NCBI GenBank assembly: GCA_045596905.1
Contig: JAZODG010000003.1
Span: forward strand, 1-9,125
Source: RGIG1681 sp045596905
GTDB lineage: Bacteria; Bacillota; Clostridia; Christensenellales; UBA1242
Length of the DNA: 9,125 nucleotides
Direction: 5' to 3'
The position numbers and the translations under genes were made by a program. Below the pieces are notes generated by a model. That model made no database searches. It had not been told where the DNA came from and saw nothing but the letters and a program-made list of their open reading frames with translations. Position 1 is the first letter of the stretch. The number at the start of each line of letters is the position of its first letter. This document shows, piece after piece, positions 1 through 7,524 of the stretch.

Positions 1-742
1 TTAAATATAAAATATTGATTTCTTTTTTTAAATAAAGAAATGTTAATGATGAAAAAATTGCAATTAAATAAGCCCCCAAGAAATTACAATCCATATTGCA
101 AGCACTAAATCTAAAAAGTTTACTTGTAATTTCTATTACAACAGGAAAATCATATAAATCCTTAAAAATTAATCCTATAAAGCCCAAAATTACTGATGCA
201 AAAATTGCAATGGTTGCAGATATTGTGAATCTTTTAAAATTAAAATTTTCTCTATATGTAAATACAAAATACAGAACAAAGCACATTGTAGCCATAAAAG
301 CCACATAATCCCATCTTTGAGCACCTATTGGAAGGGCTACGTATAAAATTGGTATTAATGCAATTAATAAAACCTTCCAATTAATTTTTATTTGTTTATT
401 GCACAGGTCTCTAATATATTTTAAACCCCAACTTGCAAATATTAAACCATAAACTAATAAAATCCAGTCAAAAACAAACCAGAACGGTGTTATAAACACA
501 AAGAAATACAGTCTATTAAACGTTCTTTCTGTTATGATTGCAATCGCACAAACTAAAACTGGTAAGAAATTAAAAATAGGATTAATAAAACTCAAAAACA
601 AAGCAATTGAAATCGCTATGCATTTATATAGGAAGTGTAAATAAAATGTCTTGTCGGTGTCTTCTTTATAGTTTTTATACATGTCGACGGTTAAAAACCA
701 ATTATAAAACCTTGCAAATATATTTTTTTTAGCAGTTTCCAT
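1..742 (-). CDS. O-antigen polymerase/ligase-like membrane protein (Wzy/WaaL type), partial at its C-terminus
   Basis: An open frame of 247 codons runs from an ATG at 742 to the left edge with no stop, so the C-terminal part lies outside the window. The start is supported by AAAGGA about 7 nt upstream. The protein is very hydrophobic, with probable membrane segments near residues 39-55, 58-73, 76-100, 122-140, 148-163, 172-195 and 220-237. At 211-220 it has R-F-S-x4-D-x-N followed by F-L-G. This resembles the R-(F)-S-G...D-P-N-(F/Y)-(L)-A signature of the O-antigen polymerase/ligase family. Such proteins join polysaccharide repeat units at the outer face of the cytoplasmic membrane. Its position as the last visible gene of the FucNAc operon fits a Wzy polymerase. 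A ligase or another polytopic polysaccharide protein cannot be excluded, because the large periplasmic loop and C-terminal half are not visible. Confidence 0.75.
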   Translation of the reverse strand, partial: METAKKNIFARFYNWFLTVDMYKNYKEDTDKTFYLHFLYKCIAISIALFLSFINPIFNFLPVLVCAIAIITERTFNRLYFFVFITPFWFVFDWILLVYGLIFASWGLKYIRDLCNKQIKINWKVLLIALIPILYVALPIGAQRWDYVAFMATMCFVLYFVFTYRENFNFKRFTISATIAIFASVILGFIGLIFKDLYDFPVVIEITSKLFRFSACNMDCNFLGAYLIAIFSSLTFLYLKKEINILYL

Positions 743-769
743 GCCCTTATCCTTTTATTTTGTATTCGC

Positions 770-803
770 GGGTTAAAACTCAAAACAATTTGAAAGTTAA
801 CCC
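770..803 (-). other. Intercistronic hairpin between capG and the polymerase gene
   Basis: Just after the capG stop, the minus strand reads GGGTTAA, 3 nt, TCAAA, TTGT, TTTGA, 3 nt, TTAACCC. This gives a perfect 7-bp outer stem and a perfect 5-bp inner stem, separated by a symmetric 3x3 internal loop. No U tract follows, so it is not a standard intrinsic terminator. It could protect the 3' end of upstream mRNA, slow polymerase, or lower expression of the next gene. The role is inference; the pairing is seen directly. Confidence 0.5.
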
Positions 804-806
804 CTT

Positions 807-1934
807 TTATTGTTTTCTCCAGACCATTTTGTTAACGATTGTTGTGTAACTTTGAATAAGTTTTACAACTTTGTTTGAAACGTCTTCAACATAGTTTGGA
901 ACGTCAAGTCCGTTTTCACCATCTTCTTGCATTGAAACAGCAAGGTCAACGGCTTGCATAACTTCTTTTTCTGTGATACCAGCTAAAACAAAGTTGCCTT
1001 TGTCAAGAGCTTCTGGTCTTTCAGTTGAAGTTCTGATGCAAACTGCTGGGAATGCATGGAAGAATGATGATTCTTCTGGCAATGTTCCACTATCTGAAAC
1101 AACGCAGTATGCATTAAGTTGAAGGTTGTTATAGTCACTAAAACTAAATGGCTTTAACACCTTAACAAGTGGATGAAATTTGAAATTTCTCTTTTCGATA
1201 TACTTCACACTTCTTGGGTGTGCGCTATAAACAACTGGCATATTATATTTTTCAGCCATTTTGTTTACTGCAGTCATCAAACTCATAAAGTTTGCTTCGT
1301 TATCAATATTTTCTTCTCTATGAGCTGAAAGCAAAATATATTTTTTCTTTTCAAGACCCATTTCTTCTAACGCTTTGCTTGATTTGATTTTTTCAAGATT
1401 GGCTCTCAAAACTTCAGCCATTGGTGAGCCAACAACAAAAGTTCTTTCTTTTGCAGTGCCTTCATAGTTAAGATATCTTCTAGCGTGTTCGCTATAACAC
1501 ATATTAACGTCACTGATATGGTCAACAATTCTTCTATTTGTTTCTTCTGGAAGGTTTTCATCAAAACATCTGTTTCCTGCTTCCATATGGAAAATTGGAA
1601 TATGCAAACGCTTAGCAGCGATTGTTGCTAAACAAGAGTTGGTGTCACCCAAAACTAAAACAGCGTCTGGCTTGAGTTCAACCATAAGCTTATATGATTT
1701 TGCAATAACGTTTCCAATTGTTTCGCCAAGGTCAGCACCAACAACCCCCAAATAATGGTCTGGAGCTCTTAAGTCTAAATCCTTAAAGAAAATTTCATTA
1801 AGTTCATAGTCATAATTTTGACCAGTATGCACAAGTGTAACATTAAAGTATTTGTCACACTTTTTAATAACTTCACTAAGTCTGATAATTTCAGGTCTTG
1901 TTCCGATAATAATCATTAAATTTAATTTACTCAT
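807..1934 (-). CDS. wecB/capG: UDP-N-acetylglucosamine 2-epimerase family, CapG/FnlC type (last step to UDP-L-FucNAc)
   Basis: This 375-residue protein is a full-length non-hydrolysing UDP-GlcNAc 2-epimerase with the two-Rossmann GT-B fold. Visible family motifs are GTRPE (11-15), GDTNS (96-100), HMEAGNR (116-122), PEETNR (129-134), SAHREEN (203-209), SDSG (280-283) and ERPEA (305-309). By alignment with E. coli WecB, the likely catalytic or substrate residues are D97, E118, E131 and H205. The EAGNRCFD and VDHISD stretches look like the CapG/WbjD/FnlC branch, whose known role is C2 epimerisation of UDP-N-acetyl-L-pneumosamine to UDP-N-acetyl-L-fucosamine. Location next to capE and capF supports this over a ManNAc-forming role. 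The ATG lies 1 nt after the capF stop, and its AGAGG ribosome site sits inside the last capF codons, which suggests translational coupling. The protein should be cytoplasmic. Confidence 0.92.
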   Translation of the reverse strand: MSKLNLMIIIGTRPEIIRLSEVIKKCDKYFNVTLVHTGQNYDYELNEIFFKDLDLRAPDHYLGVVGADLGETIGNVIAKSYKLMVELKPDAVLVLGDTNSCLATIAAKRLHIPIFHMEAGNRCFDENLPEETNRRIVDHISDVNMCYSEHARRYLNYEGTAKERTFVVGSPMAEVLRANLEKIKSSKALEEMGLEKKKYILLSAHREENIDNEANFMSLMTAVNKMAEKYNMPVVYSAHPRSVKYIEKRNFKFHPLVKVLKPFSFSDYNNLQLNAYCVVSDSGTLPEESSFFHAFPAVCIRTSTERPEALDKGNFVLAGITEKEVMQAVDLAVSMQEDGENGLDVPNYVEDVSNKVVKLIQSYTTIVNKMVWRKQ

Positions 1935-1935
1935 A

Positions 1936-3045
1936 TTAAACCTCTAAAAAGAATGTGTCTGGATTTTCTTTATCAAATACTTCATTAACCCAGATAATGA
2001 AGACCATATCGCCGTCACCGATATTAGTGATATTATGTGTATAACCACAAGGAATATCGATAATTTGAATTTCTTTTCCTGAAACCTTATATTCGATAAC
2101 TTCTTTTTCGAATGGTTTTCTGAAACGAATCAACGCATCGCCTTGAACGACAATAAATTTTTCATTTTTTGTATTATGCCAATGATTACCTTTTGTTATA
2201 CCTGGTTTTGCAACGTTGACAGATACCTGACCAGAACAGTCTGATTTTAAAAGTTCTGTGAAACTTCCTCTGTGGTCAACGTTCATTTTAACACCATAAC
2301 CAAAAGCATCTTCAGGCAAGAAACTGAGATATGTTGAATAAAGTTTTTTCTCAAATAGGTCAGCAGTGTTTATAACATTTAAGGTGTTTCTATTTTCTTT
2401 AAACCCTTCAAGCAAATCTGCAACTTCCCCAATGGTTTTTTTGTAGGTTTCTGAAACCTTGCAAAATTCTCCATCTTTTGTTGGATTTCCACAAATCGCA
2501 CTATAAAGTTCAAAGACAACATCATCAATATAACAGAATGTTATCTCTGCATTCCTATCGTTTATTGTGATAGGCAAATCTCTTGCAATATTATGGCAGA
2601 ATGTTGCAATAACCGAATTATAGTTAGGTCTACACCACTTGCCAAATAAGTTTGTGAATCTATACACATAAACAGGCACATTATGGCTTTTTGAATATTC
2701 AAACAAGAAATCTTCCCCTTGTTTTTTGCTCTTGCCATAATCATTATCTCTTTCAGCTTGAATAGATGAACTATATGCAATTGGAGCTTTGTTGTTATGC
2801 TTTTTAAGATATTCAACAACACTCTCAACAACACCAAGATTACCCTGAACAAACTCTGAAGTTTCGGTGGTTCTGTTTACACCGGCAAGGTTCACAACAA
2901 AATCACAGTCACTACAAAAGCCATCAAGCTCTTCCATTGTATTTTCTTTATCGAACAAATAAAGTTCTAACTCTGGTTTTGTTTTCAAAAACTCAACAAG
3001 GTTTCTTCCAACAAATCCATTTGCACCTGTTATAAGTATTTTCAT
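1936..3045 (-). CDS. capF: CapF-type bifunctional UDP-sugar epimerase/reductase (SDR plus cupin)
   Basis: This 369-residue protein has two domains. Residues 1 to about 245 form an NAD(P)-binding SDR domain with TGANGFVG at 6-13, an S-S-S stretch at 92-94 and a catalytic Y-x3-K at Y103/K107. Residues from about 253 form a cupin barrel with H288-W-H290, E295 and H337 as probable metal ligands. This layout is that of Staphylococcus aureus CapF and Pseudomonas WbjC. In that family the cupin part performs C3 epimerisation and the SDR part performs NADPH-dependent C4 reduction, giving UDP-N-acetyl-6-deoxy-L-talosamine. Length matches the family and no key residue appears lost. The start codon overlaps the capE stop by one base (TAATG), with GAGG inside the end of capE, so the two are probably translationally coupled. 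Confidence 0.93.
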   Translation of the reverse strand: MKILITGANGFVGRNLVEFLKTKPELELYLFDKENTMEELDGFCSDCDFVVNLAGVNRTTETSEFVQGNLGVVESVVEYLKKHNNKAPIAYSSSIQAERDNDYGKSKKQGEDFLFEYSKSHNVPVYVYRFTNLFGKWCRPNYNSVIATFCHNIARDLPITINDRNAEITFCYIDDVVFELYSAICGNPTKDGEFCKVSETYKKTIGEVADLLEGFKENRNTLNVINTADLFEKKLYSTYLSFLPEDAFGYGVKMNVDHRGSFTELLKSDCSGQVSVNVAKPGITKGNHWHNTKNEKFIVVQGDALIRFRKPFEKEVIEYKVSGKEIQIIDIPCGYTHNITNIGDGDMVFIIWVNEVFDKENPDTFFLEV

Positions 3046-4073
3046 TATTTACAATCCTCAAATAAATCTAATTTCAATAAAAGTTTTTTCATTCCTTCAA
3101 CATCAAGACGTGTTGTGTTGTGTGAGTGATATTGTTCAATTGTCGCAAGTTTATCATTGCCTTTATTGAAGAAGTTGTCATAGTTAAGGTTTCTGTTATC
3201 AGCATGGATTCTAAAGTAGTTACCCATGTCTTCTGCACGAAGCATTTCTTCAGATGTAACAAGCACTTCATACAACTTTTCACCATGTCTTGTTCCGATG
3301 CATGTGTAGCCAACATCTGACTTTTTTAATGAAAGAACAGCTTCTGCAAGTGTTTGAATTGTTGCAGCTGGAGCCTTTTGAACAAACAAGTCTCCTTGTT
3401 TTCCGTTTTCAAATGCATAGAGAACCAAGTCAACAGCATCTTCAAGAGTCATCATGAATCTTGTCATGTCTGGGTTTGTGATTGTAAGTTGTTTTCCAGC
3501 TTCAATTTGGTCACAGAAAAGTGGAATAACACTTCCACGTGAAGCCATAACGTTGCCATATCTTGTTAAACACAAAACAGTGTCGTCTTCGCCAAGTTGT
3601 CTGCTTCTTGCAACAACGTTCTTTTCCATCATAGCCTTACTCATACCCATTGCATTGATTGGATATGCAGCCTTGTCTGTTGACAAAAAGATTGCTTTTT
3701 TAACTTTATTTGCAACACAGGCAGAAATAACGTTATTGCTACCTAACACGTTTGTTTTAACAGCTTCAAGTGGGAAAAACTCACAGCTTGGAACTTGTTT
3801 AAGTGCTGCTGCGTGGAAAACATAGTCAACACCTTTGAAATGATCACAGATTGAATTGTAATCTCTAATGTCACCAATATAAAATTTCACCTTTGTAAAG
3901 TGATTTGGATATTTGCTTTGGAACAAGTGTCTCATGTCATCTTGTTTCTTTTCATCACGGCTCACGATTCTGATTTCTTTGATATCGCTTTCCAAAAATC
4001 TTCTAACTACAGCATTACCAAATGAACCTGTACCACCGGTAACCAATAAAACTTTGTCTTTAAAAATACTCAT
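3045..4073 (-). CDS. capE: CapE-type UDP-GlcNAc 4,6-dehydratase/epimerase (polysaccharide biosynthesis SDR)
   Basis: This 342-residue extended SDR enzyme starts the UDP-L-FucNAc pathway from UDP-GlcNAc. TGGTGSFG at 12-19 is the nucleotide-binding loop. STDK at 131-134 and M142-x3-K146 form the active site. Met replaces the usual Tyr of Y-x3-K, a known hallmark of the CapE/FnlA/WbjB branch; the K134, M142, K146 spacing matches K126, M134, K138 of S. aureus CapE. The C-terminal stretch around 315-333 (YHSHNTTRLDVEGMKKLL) resembles the conserved C-terminal latch of CapE. The enzyme is cytoplasmic and probably oligomeric. The ATG lies 2 nt after the TAG of the upstream glycosyltransferase gene and has GAGGTG as ribosome site. 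It could be confused with PseB or FlaA1, but Met142 and the capF/capG neighbours favour CapE. Confidence 0.94.
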   Translation of the reverse strand: MSIFKDKVLLVTGGTGSFGNAVVRRFLESDIKEIRIVSRDEKKQDDMRHLFQSKYPNHFTKVKFYIGDIRDYNSICDHFKGVDYVFHAAALKQVPSCEFFPLEAVKTNVLGSNNVISACVANKVKKAIFLSTDKAAYPINAMGMSKAMMEKNVVARSRQLGEDDTVLCLTRYGNVMASRGSVIPLFCDQIEAGKQLTITNPDMTRFMMTLEDAVDLVLYAFENGKQGDLFVQKAPAATIQTLAEAVLSLKKSDVGYTCIGTRHGEKLYEVLVTSEEMLRAEDMGNYFRIHADNRNLNYDNFFNKGNDKLATIEQYHSHNTTRLDVEGMKKLLLKLDLFEDCK

Positions 4074-4075
4074 AA

Positions 4076-5254
4076 CTACACCTCATTAATAATTTTTTCT
4101 AATTTTTCAAAGAATAACTCTTTTGAGAAATTTTCTTCATAGAACTTTCTTGAGTTTTCAGCAAGTTCTTTTTTGTTTTTATATTCAATAAATTTCAAAA
4201 TATTTTCTTTCAATGATTCAGGGTTGTTTGGTTCTGAAACAAAACCACAATTTGCTTTTTCAATAACAACCTTTAGTTCATTTTCACCAGCTGCAATAAT
4301 AGGTTTTGCAGCAGCCATATATGTTTGAACTTTTCCAGGAAGAGTTTTTGAAATAAGTTCATCACTTTTAAGCGTAACAAGCATTGCGTCGGCCATTTTA
4401 TAAAACTCAGGCATTTCGCTTAAGTCTTTTTGACCATAGAACTTAACATTCTTTAAGTCACTAGCAAGCTCAACACAATTTTTATATTCTGAACCATTTC
4501 CAACAATATGGAATGTTATATTTTTATCTTGAAGCATTCTAGCGCATTCAATGATATTGTCAACGCCTTGAAGTTTTCCAACATTTCCAGCGAACACCAA
4601 ATCACAGTTCTTTTCATTAAACTCTTTGATGCTTGGCTTAAATAAGTCTTCAGAATACTGTGGCAAATAAGTGATATCATCTTCGTTATAACCAAACTGT
4701 TCAACAAAGTAACTCTTGTGCATGCTTGATGAAACCATAATTTTGTCACACGCTTTGTATATCTTTTCAGACACTTTTTTGTAGTGACCATAAATTGGTC
4801 CACCCTTTAAACCACCTGCAGCAAGGCTTGCTGGCCAAAGGTCGTAACAATACAAAACAATCGGAACTTTATATTTCTTTTTGTATTTTATCGCAGCCGC
4901 AGCTTGCATAACTGGAGATAGTTGATTGACAAACACCAAATCAAAATCTTTATCAAGTTTCTTTATCATCTTCTTAGACGAAAAAACAAAGCTGTAATAA
5001 TTTAAGAAAAGGTTTATTGTTCCACCAGATTTACGCTCTCTTTCATAACAGCGAATAACCTTTACGCCTTCATAATTTTCAACCCTGTTCTGCTTTTTCT
5101 CATATCCTGGAAAAAGCTTTCCTTTTGGGTAGTTTGGAAGACCCGTTAAAACAGTAACATCATAACCCTTCTTAACCAGCTCTTTGCAAATATCGTTTAT
5201 TCTAAATTGTTCTGGATAAAAATTTTGTGATACGACTAAAATTTTCTTCTTCAT
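4076..5254 (-). CDS. GT4-family glycosyltransferase, WbuB-like (probable L-FucNAc transferase)
   Basis: This 392-residue protein is a complete GT-B fold glycosyltransferase of the GT4 type. The N-terminal acceptor half has FYPEQFRINDICKEL (12-26) and LTGLPNYPKGK (36-46), typical of WbuB-like enzymes. The C-terminal nucleotide-sugar half has FAGNVGKLQG (221-230), IVGNGSE (250-256) and LPGKVQTYMAAAKPII (305-320). There is no signal peptide or long membrane segment; it probably works at the inner face of the membrane on a lipid-linked acceptor. WbuB-like enzymes sit beside UDP-L-FucNAc genes in O-antigen clusters such as E. coli O26, and the capE-capF-capG genes follow directly here. Transfer of L-FucNAc is therefore the best guess, but donor and acceptor cannot be read from sequence. 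It is first in the operon, with GAGGAG as ribosome site and a promoter just upstream. It ends in TAG. Confidence 0.88.
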   Translation of the reverse strand: MKKKILVVSQNFYPEQFRINDICKELVKKGYDVTVLTGLPNYPKGKLFPGYEKKQNRVENYEGVKVIRCYERERKSGGTINLFLNYYSFVFSSKKMIKKLDKDFDLVFVNQLSPVMQAAAAIKYKKKYKVPIVLYCYDLWPASLAAGGLKGGPIYGHYKKVSEKIYKACDKIMVSSSMHKSYFVEQFGYNEDDITYLPQYSEDLFKPSIKEFNEKNCDLVFAGNVGKLQGVDNIIECARMLQDKNITFHIVGNGSEYKNCVELASDLKNVKFYGQKDLSEMPEFYKMADAMLVTLKSDELISKTLPGKVQTYMAAAKPIIAAGENELKVVIEKANCGFVSEPNNPESLKENILKFIEYKNKKELAENSRKFYEENFSKELFFEKLEKIINEV

Positions 5255-5271
5255 AAACTCCTCGCCTTTAT

Positions 5272-5300
5272 ATAATACAACATATATTATCTAAAGTCAA
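5272..5300 (-). promoter_or_regulatory. Predicted sigma-A promoter of the polysaccharide operon
   Basis: On the minus strand TTGACT (5300-5295) is followed by a 17-bp spacer and TATTAT (5277-5272). The A/T tract at 5301-5317 could act as an UP element. Transcription would start near 5265, leaving only about 10-15 nt before the ATG at 5254, just enough for the GAGGAG ribosome site. No other good promoter lies between the preceding terminator and the gene. Confidence 0.65.
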
Positions 5301-5339
5301 AATAAAATAAAAAAATACAGCATAAAACACGAATTTTTA

Positions 5340-5373
5340 TTGCATTTGTGCAACTTTCACCACCACCCAGCCC
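5340..5373. other. Inverted repeat and G-rich block upstream of the polysaccharide promoter
   Basis: TTGCATTTGTGCAA at 5340-5353 is a 5-bp inverted repeat around 4 nt. Next to it, at 5360-5373, the minus strand reads GGGCTGGGTGGTGG, four G runs in otherwise A/T-dominated DNA. The block lies about 40-75 bp upstream of the -35 box at 5300. An operator or a weak two-layer G-quadruplex is possible. No gene of useful length occupies 5255-5490, which otherwise holds A/T tracts, this promoter and the upstream terminator. Confidence 0.25.
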
Positions 5374-5437
5374 ACTCAAATTTCACCAACTCATCTTTTT
5401 ATTTTTTTTAGGTCTTTTATTTTTTTATTTCTGCAAC

Positions 5438-5469
5438 AAAAAAACACTCCATCTTTTTTAGATAAAGTG
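5438..5469 (-). terminator. Intrinsic terminator of the metal-efflux operon
   Basis: Starting 21 nt past the ATPase stop, the minus strand has CACTTTATC, a 7-nt loop (TAAAAAA), GATGGAGTG and seven T residues. The 9-bp stem includes two G-U pairs. It closes the cad unit and separates it from the polysaccharide operon. Confidence 0.8.
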
Positions 5470-5490
5470 CTTTTGATTTGTCTTAGTATT

Positions 5491-7524
5491 TTACTTTTTT
5501 GGTGAATAAACAAGCGCTCTCATGCTATTCAAAATAGCAAGAACCGTAACACCAACATCTGCAAACACAGCTGAAAGCATTCCCGTTACGCCAAACGCCC
5601 CAAGTGCCAAAAATGAAAACTTGATAAGCGCTGAAAAAATAATGTTTTGCCAAACAATTTTTCCTGTTCGTTTTGAAATCTTTATTGCAGTAATAATCTT
5701 GTCAGGGTTGTCGTCAACAAGCACAACATCTGAAGCTTCAATACTTGCAGGGCTTCCATTTATACCCATGCTTACGCCAACGTCTGACAGCATAAGTGAT
5801 GGTGAATCATTGATTCCATCTCCAACATAACAAATATTTTTCTTTGTTTGCTGTTTTTGAGCGTTGATCCAATCAAACTTATCCTGTGGCAACAACTCAC
5901 TCAAATATCCATCAAACTCAGTCTGATTTGCAACCTTTTGGACAATTTCTTTGTTATCTCCAGACAAAAGCATTGTTGTTATTCCCATATCACGAAGTTT
6001 TTTGCAAACATTCATTGATGACTCTTTAACTTTGTCAGCCATCAAAATTTCGCCAATCTTTTCGTCATTTTTCAAAACTTCAACAATTGTTGACTTGAGT
6101 TCTTTGGAGTTTCTACCAACAAAATATTTATCATTTTGATATGTGAAATAAACACCCTTTCCGGCAATTTCTTTCACTGCTTTCACTGAAACCAGCTCTC
6201 TTTTATTTTCGTTAACTATTGACTTTGCTAGTGGGTGCAATGAGTTTTGCTCACCCAAACTAGCCAGCCACAATACATCTTCTTTTGAGTACTGCTTATT
6301 AGTAACTTTAATCTTTTCAACAACAAATTTTCCTGTTGTAATGGTTCCCGTTTTATCAAACGCCACAATATCAATTTTTGAAAGCGCATCAAGATAATTT
6401 GAACCTTTAACAAGCACGCCGTGTCTTGACGCATTGCCAATTCCTGAAAAATATGTTAATGGCACTGAAATTGCAAAAGCGCAAGGACAAGACACAACCA
6501 AGAAAATCAGTCCCCTATAAACTGCCGTGTTAATGTTTCCAGTAACTAGCCAAACAAGTCCAAACACTGCAGTAGCACACAAAATAACCCCCAATGTATA
6601 CCATCTTGTGATTTTTGAAATAACAGTTTCCGTTTTTGACTTTTTCTCTGATGCATGCTCAATTAAGTGCATAATCCTGCTAACTGTGCTATCTTTTGCT
6701 TCACTGGTGGTTCTAATATATAACACACCGTCTAAAACAATACTTCCAGACAGAATCTCTTCATTTTCACTAACTGTTAATGGCAAACTCTCACCTGTCA
6801 AGCTCTGAGTGTCTATCGTTGCAGTTCCACCAATAACTACACCATCCAAAGGAACTCTTTCGCCAGGTTTCACAACAATAGTTTCACCAACCTTAACTTC
6901 TTGTGGCGACACTTTTTTCTCTTTGTCATTAATAAACAAAACAGCATATTCCGGTTGAAGGTTGGTTAATTTTTGAATAGATTTTCTTGACTTGTCAACT
7001 GCAAGACCTTCAAAAATTTTTCCTACCGAATAAAGGGCAATAACCATAAGAGACTCCATATATTCTCCTAAAACAGCAGCCCCAACAACTGAAATTGTCA
7101 AAAGCAAATTTTCATTCACAACGCCTTTAACAAGCAGTTTCACAGCTTTTAAATATGTTTTATAACCAAACAGCAATGCACTGGCAACAAACATCACCCA
7201 AAACAAAACCTTTGGCATGTTTACAACCAAACAACAAATCATTAAACCTAACCCTAAAATCAAAGCAACAATATCAAGAGCAAGCTTTTTGCTATTTGAT
7301 TTTCCAGAATCTCCAACAATAATTTGAACGTCTGGCTCAAGTTTTTTTGTCATTTTAACAATTTTTTCTATAGCAATTTTTTCATTTTTTGAATCAAATG
7401 ACATTTCGCCTTTCACAACATCAATCGAAAGGTCAGAAACGTCTTTTATTTTGCATAATTCACTTTGCAGGTTTCTTGCACAATTTGGACAGTGCAAGCC
7501 TTCAATTTTAAGCGTTGTTTTCAT
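5491..7524 (-). CDS. cadA: Heavy-metal P1B-type ATPase, Zn/Cd/Pb-efflux (CadA/ZntA) type
   Basis: The protein exports divalent soft metals across the cytoplasmic membrane using ATP. The start at 7524 gives 677 residues; AAGGAG lies 7 nt upstream. A longer in-frame ATG at 7602 exists, but it falls inside the repressor gene and adds 26 residues before the conserved domain. An N-terminal HMA domain (about 1-70) carries C-P-N-C at 12-15. Other motifs are TGES (243-246), the membrane CPC (346-348), DKTGT with phosphorylated D390, HP (430-431) and GDGINDSP (568-575). Probable membrane segments lie near 80-101, 106-122, two within 139-168, 310-328, 336-360, 628-645 and 648-669. K635 and D656 (in F-A-D-V-G-V-T-V-L) match the Lys and Asp used by P1B-2 zinc/cadmium pumps, while the N/Y/M-S residues of copper pumps are not evident. 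It overlaps the CadC-like gene by 17 nt. The exact metal is inference. Confidence 0.93.
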   Translation of the reverse strand: MKTTLKIEGLHCPNCARNLQSELCKIKDVSDLSIDVVKGEMSFDSKNEKIAIEKIVKMTKKLEPDVQIIVGDSGKSNSKKLALDIVALILGLGLMICCLVVNMPKVLFWVMFVASALLFGYKTYLKAVKLLVKGVVNENLLLTISVVGAAVLGEYMESLMVIALYSVGKIFEGLAVDKSRKSIQKLTNLQPEYAVLFINDKEKKVSPQEVKVGETIVVKPGERVPLDGVVIGGTATIDTQSLTGESLPLTVSENEEILSGSIVLDGVLYIRTTSEAKDSTVSRIMHLIEHASEKKSKTETVISKITRWYTLGVILCATAVFGLVWLVTGNINTAVYRGLIFLVVSCPCAFAISVPLTYFSGIGNASRHGVLVKGSNYLDALSKIDIVAFDKTGTITTGKFVVEKIKVTNKQYSKEDVLWLASLGEQNSLHPLAKSIVNENKRELVSVKAVKEIAGKGVYFTYQNDKYFVGRNSKELKSTIVEVLKNDEKIGEILMADKVKESSMNVCKKLRDMGITTMLLSGDNKEIVQKVANQTEFDGYLSELLPQDKFDWINAQKQQTKKNICYVGDGINDSPSLMLSDVGVSMGINGSPASIEASDVVLVDDNPDKIITAIKISKRTGKIVWQNIIFSALIKFSFLALGAFGVTGMLSAVFADVGVTVLAILNSMRALVYSPKK

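Noticed and set aside
96..308. Plus-strand 70-codon open frame
   Set aside because: It lies wholly antisense to the polymerase-like membrane gene, has no convincing ribosome site, and its translation has no recognisable domain.
2562..3316. Minus-strand frames of 96 codons (2562-2852) and 75 codons (3089-3316)
   Set aside because: They are out-of-frame shadows inside capF and capE, which have complete family motifs in their own frames.
3126..3825. Plus-strand frames of 62 to 123 codons opposite capE
   Set aside because: They are antisense to a fully conserved enzyme, and their low-complexity Ser/Phe/Leu-rich translations look like complement artefacts.
5360..5400. Possible tiny peptide ending in a Trp-rich stretch on the minus strand between the terminator and the polysaccharide promoter
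   Set aside because: The frame is only about ten codons from a TTG or GTG, with an upstream in-frame stop and no ribosome site; the ATG nearby ends after three codons.
5522..6808. Plus-strand frames opposite the P-type ATPase
   Set aside because: They are antisense to the ATPase, show no ribosome sites and have no recognisable domains.
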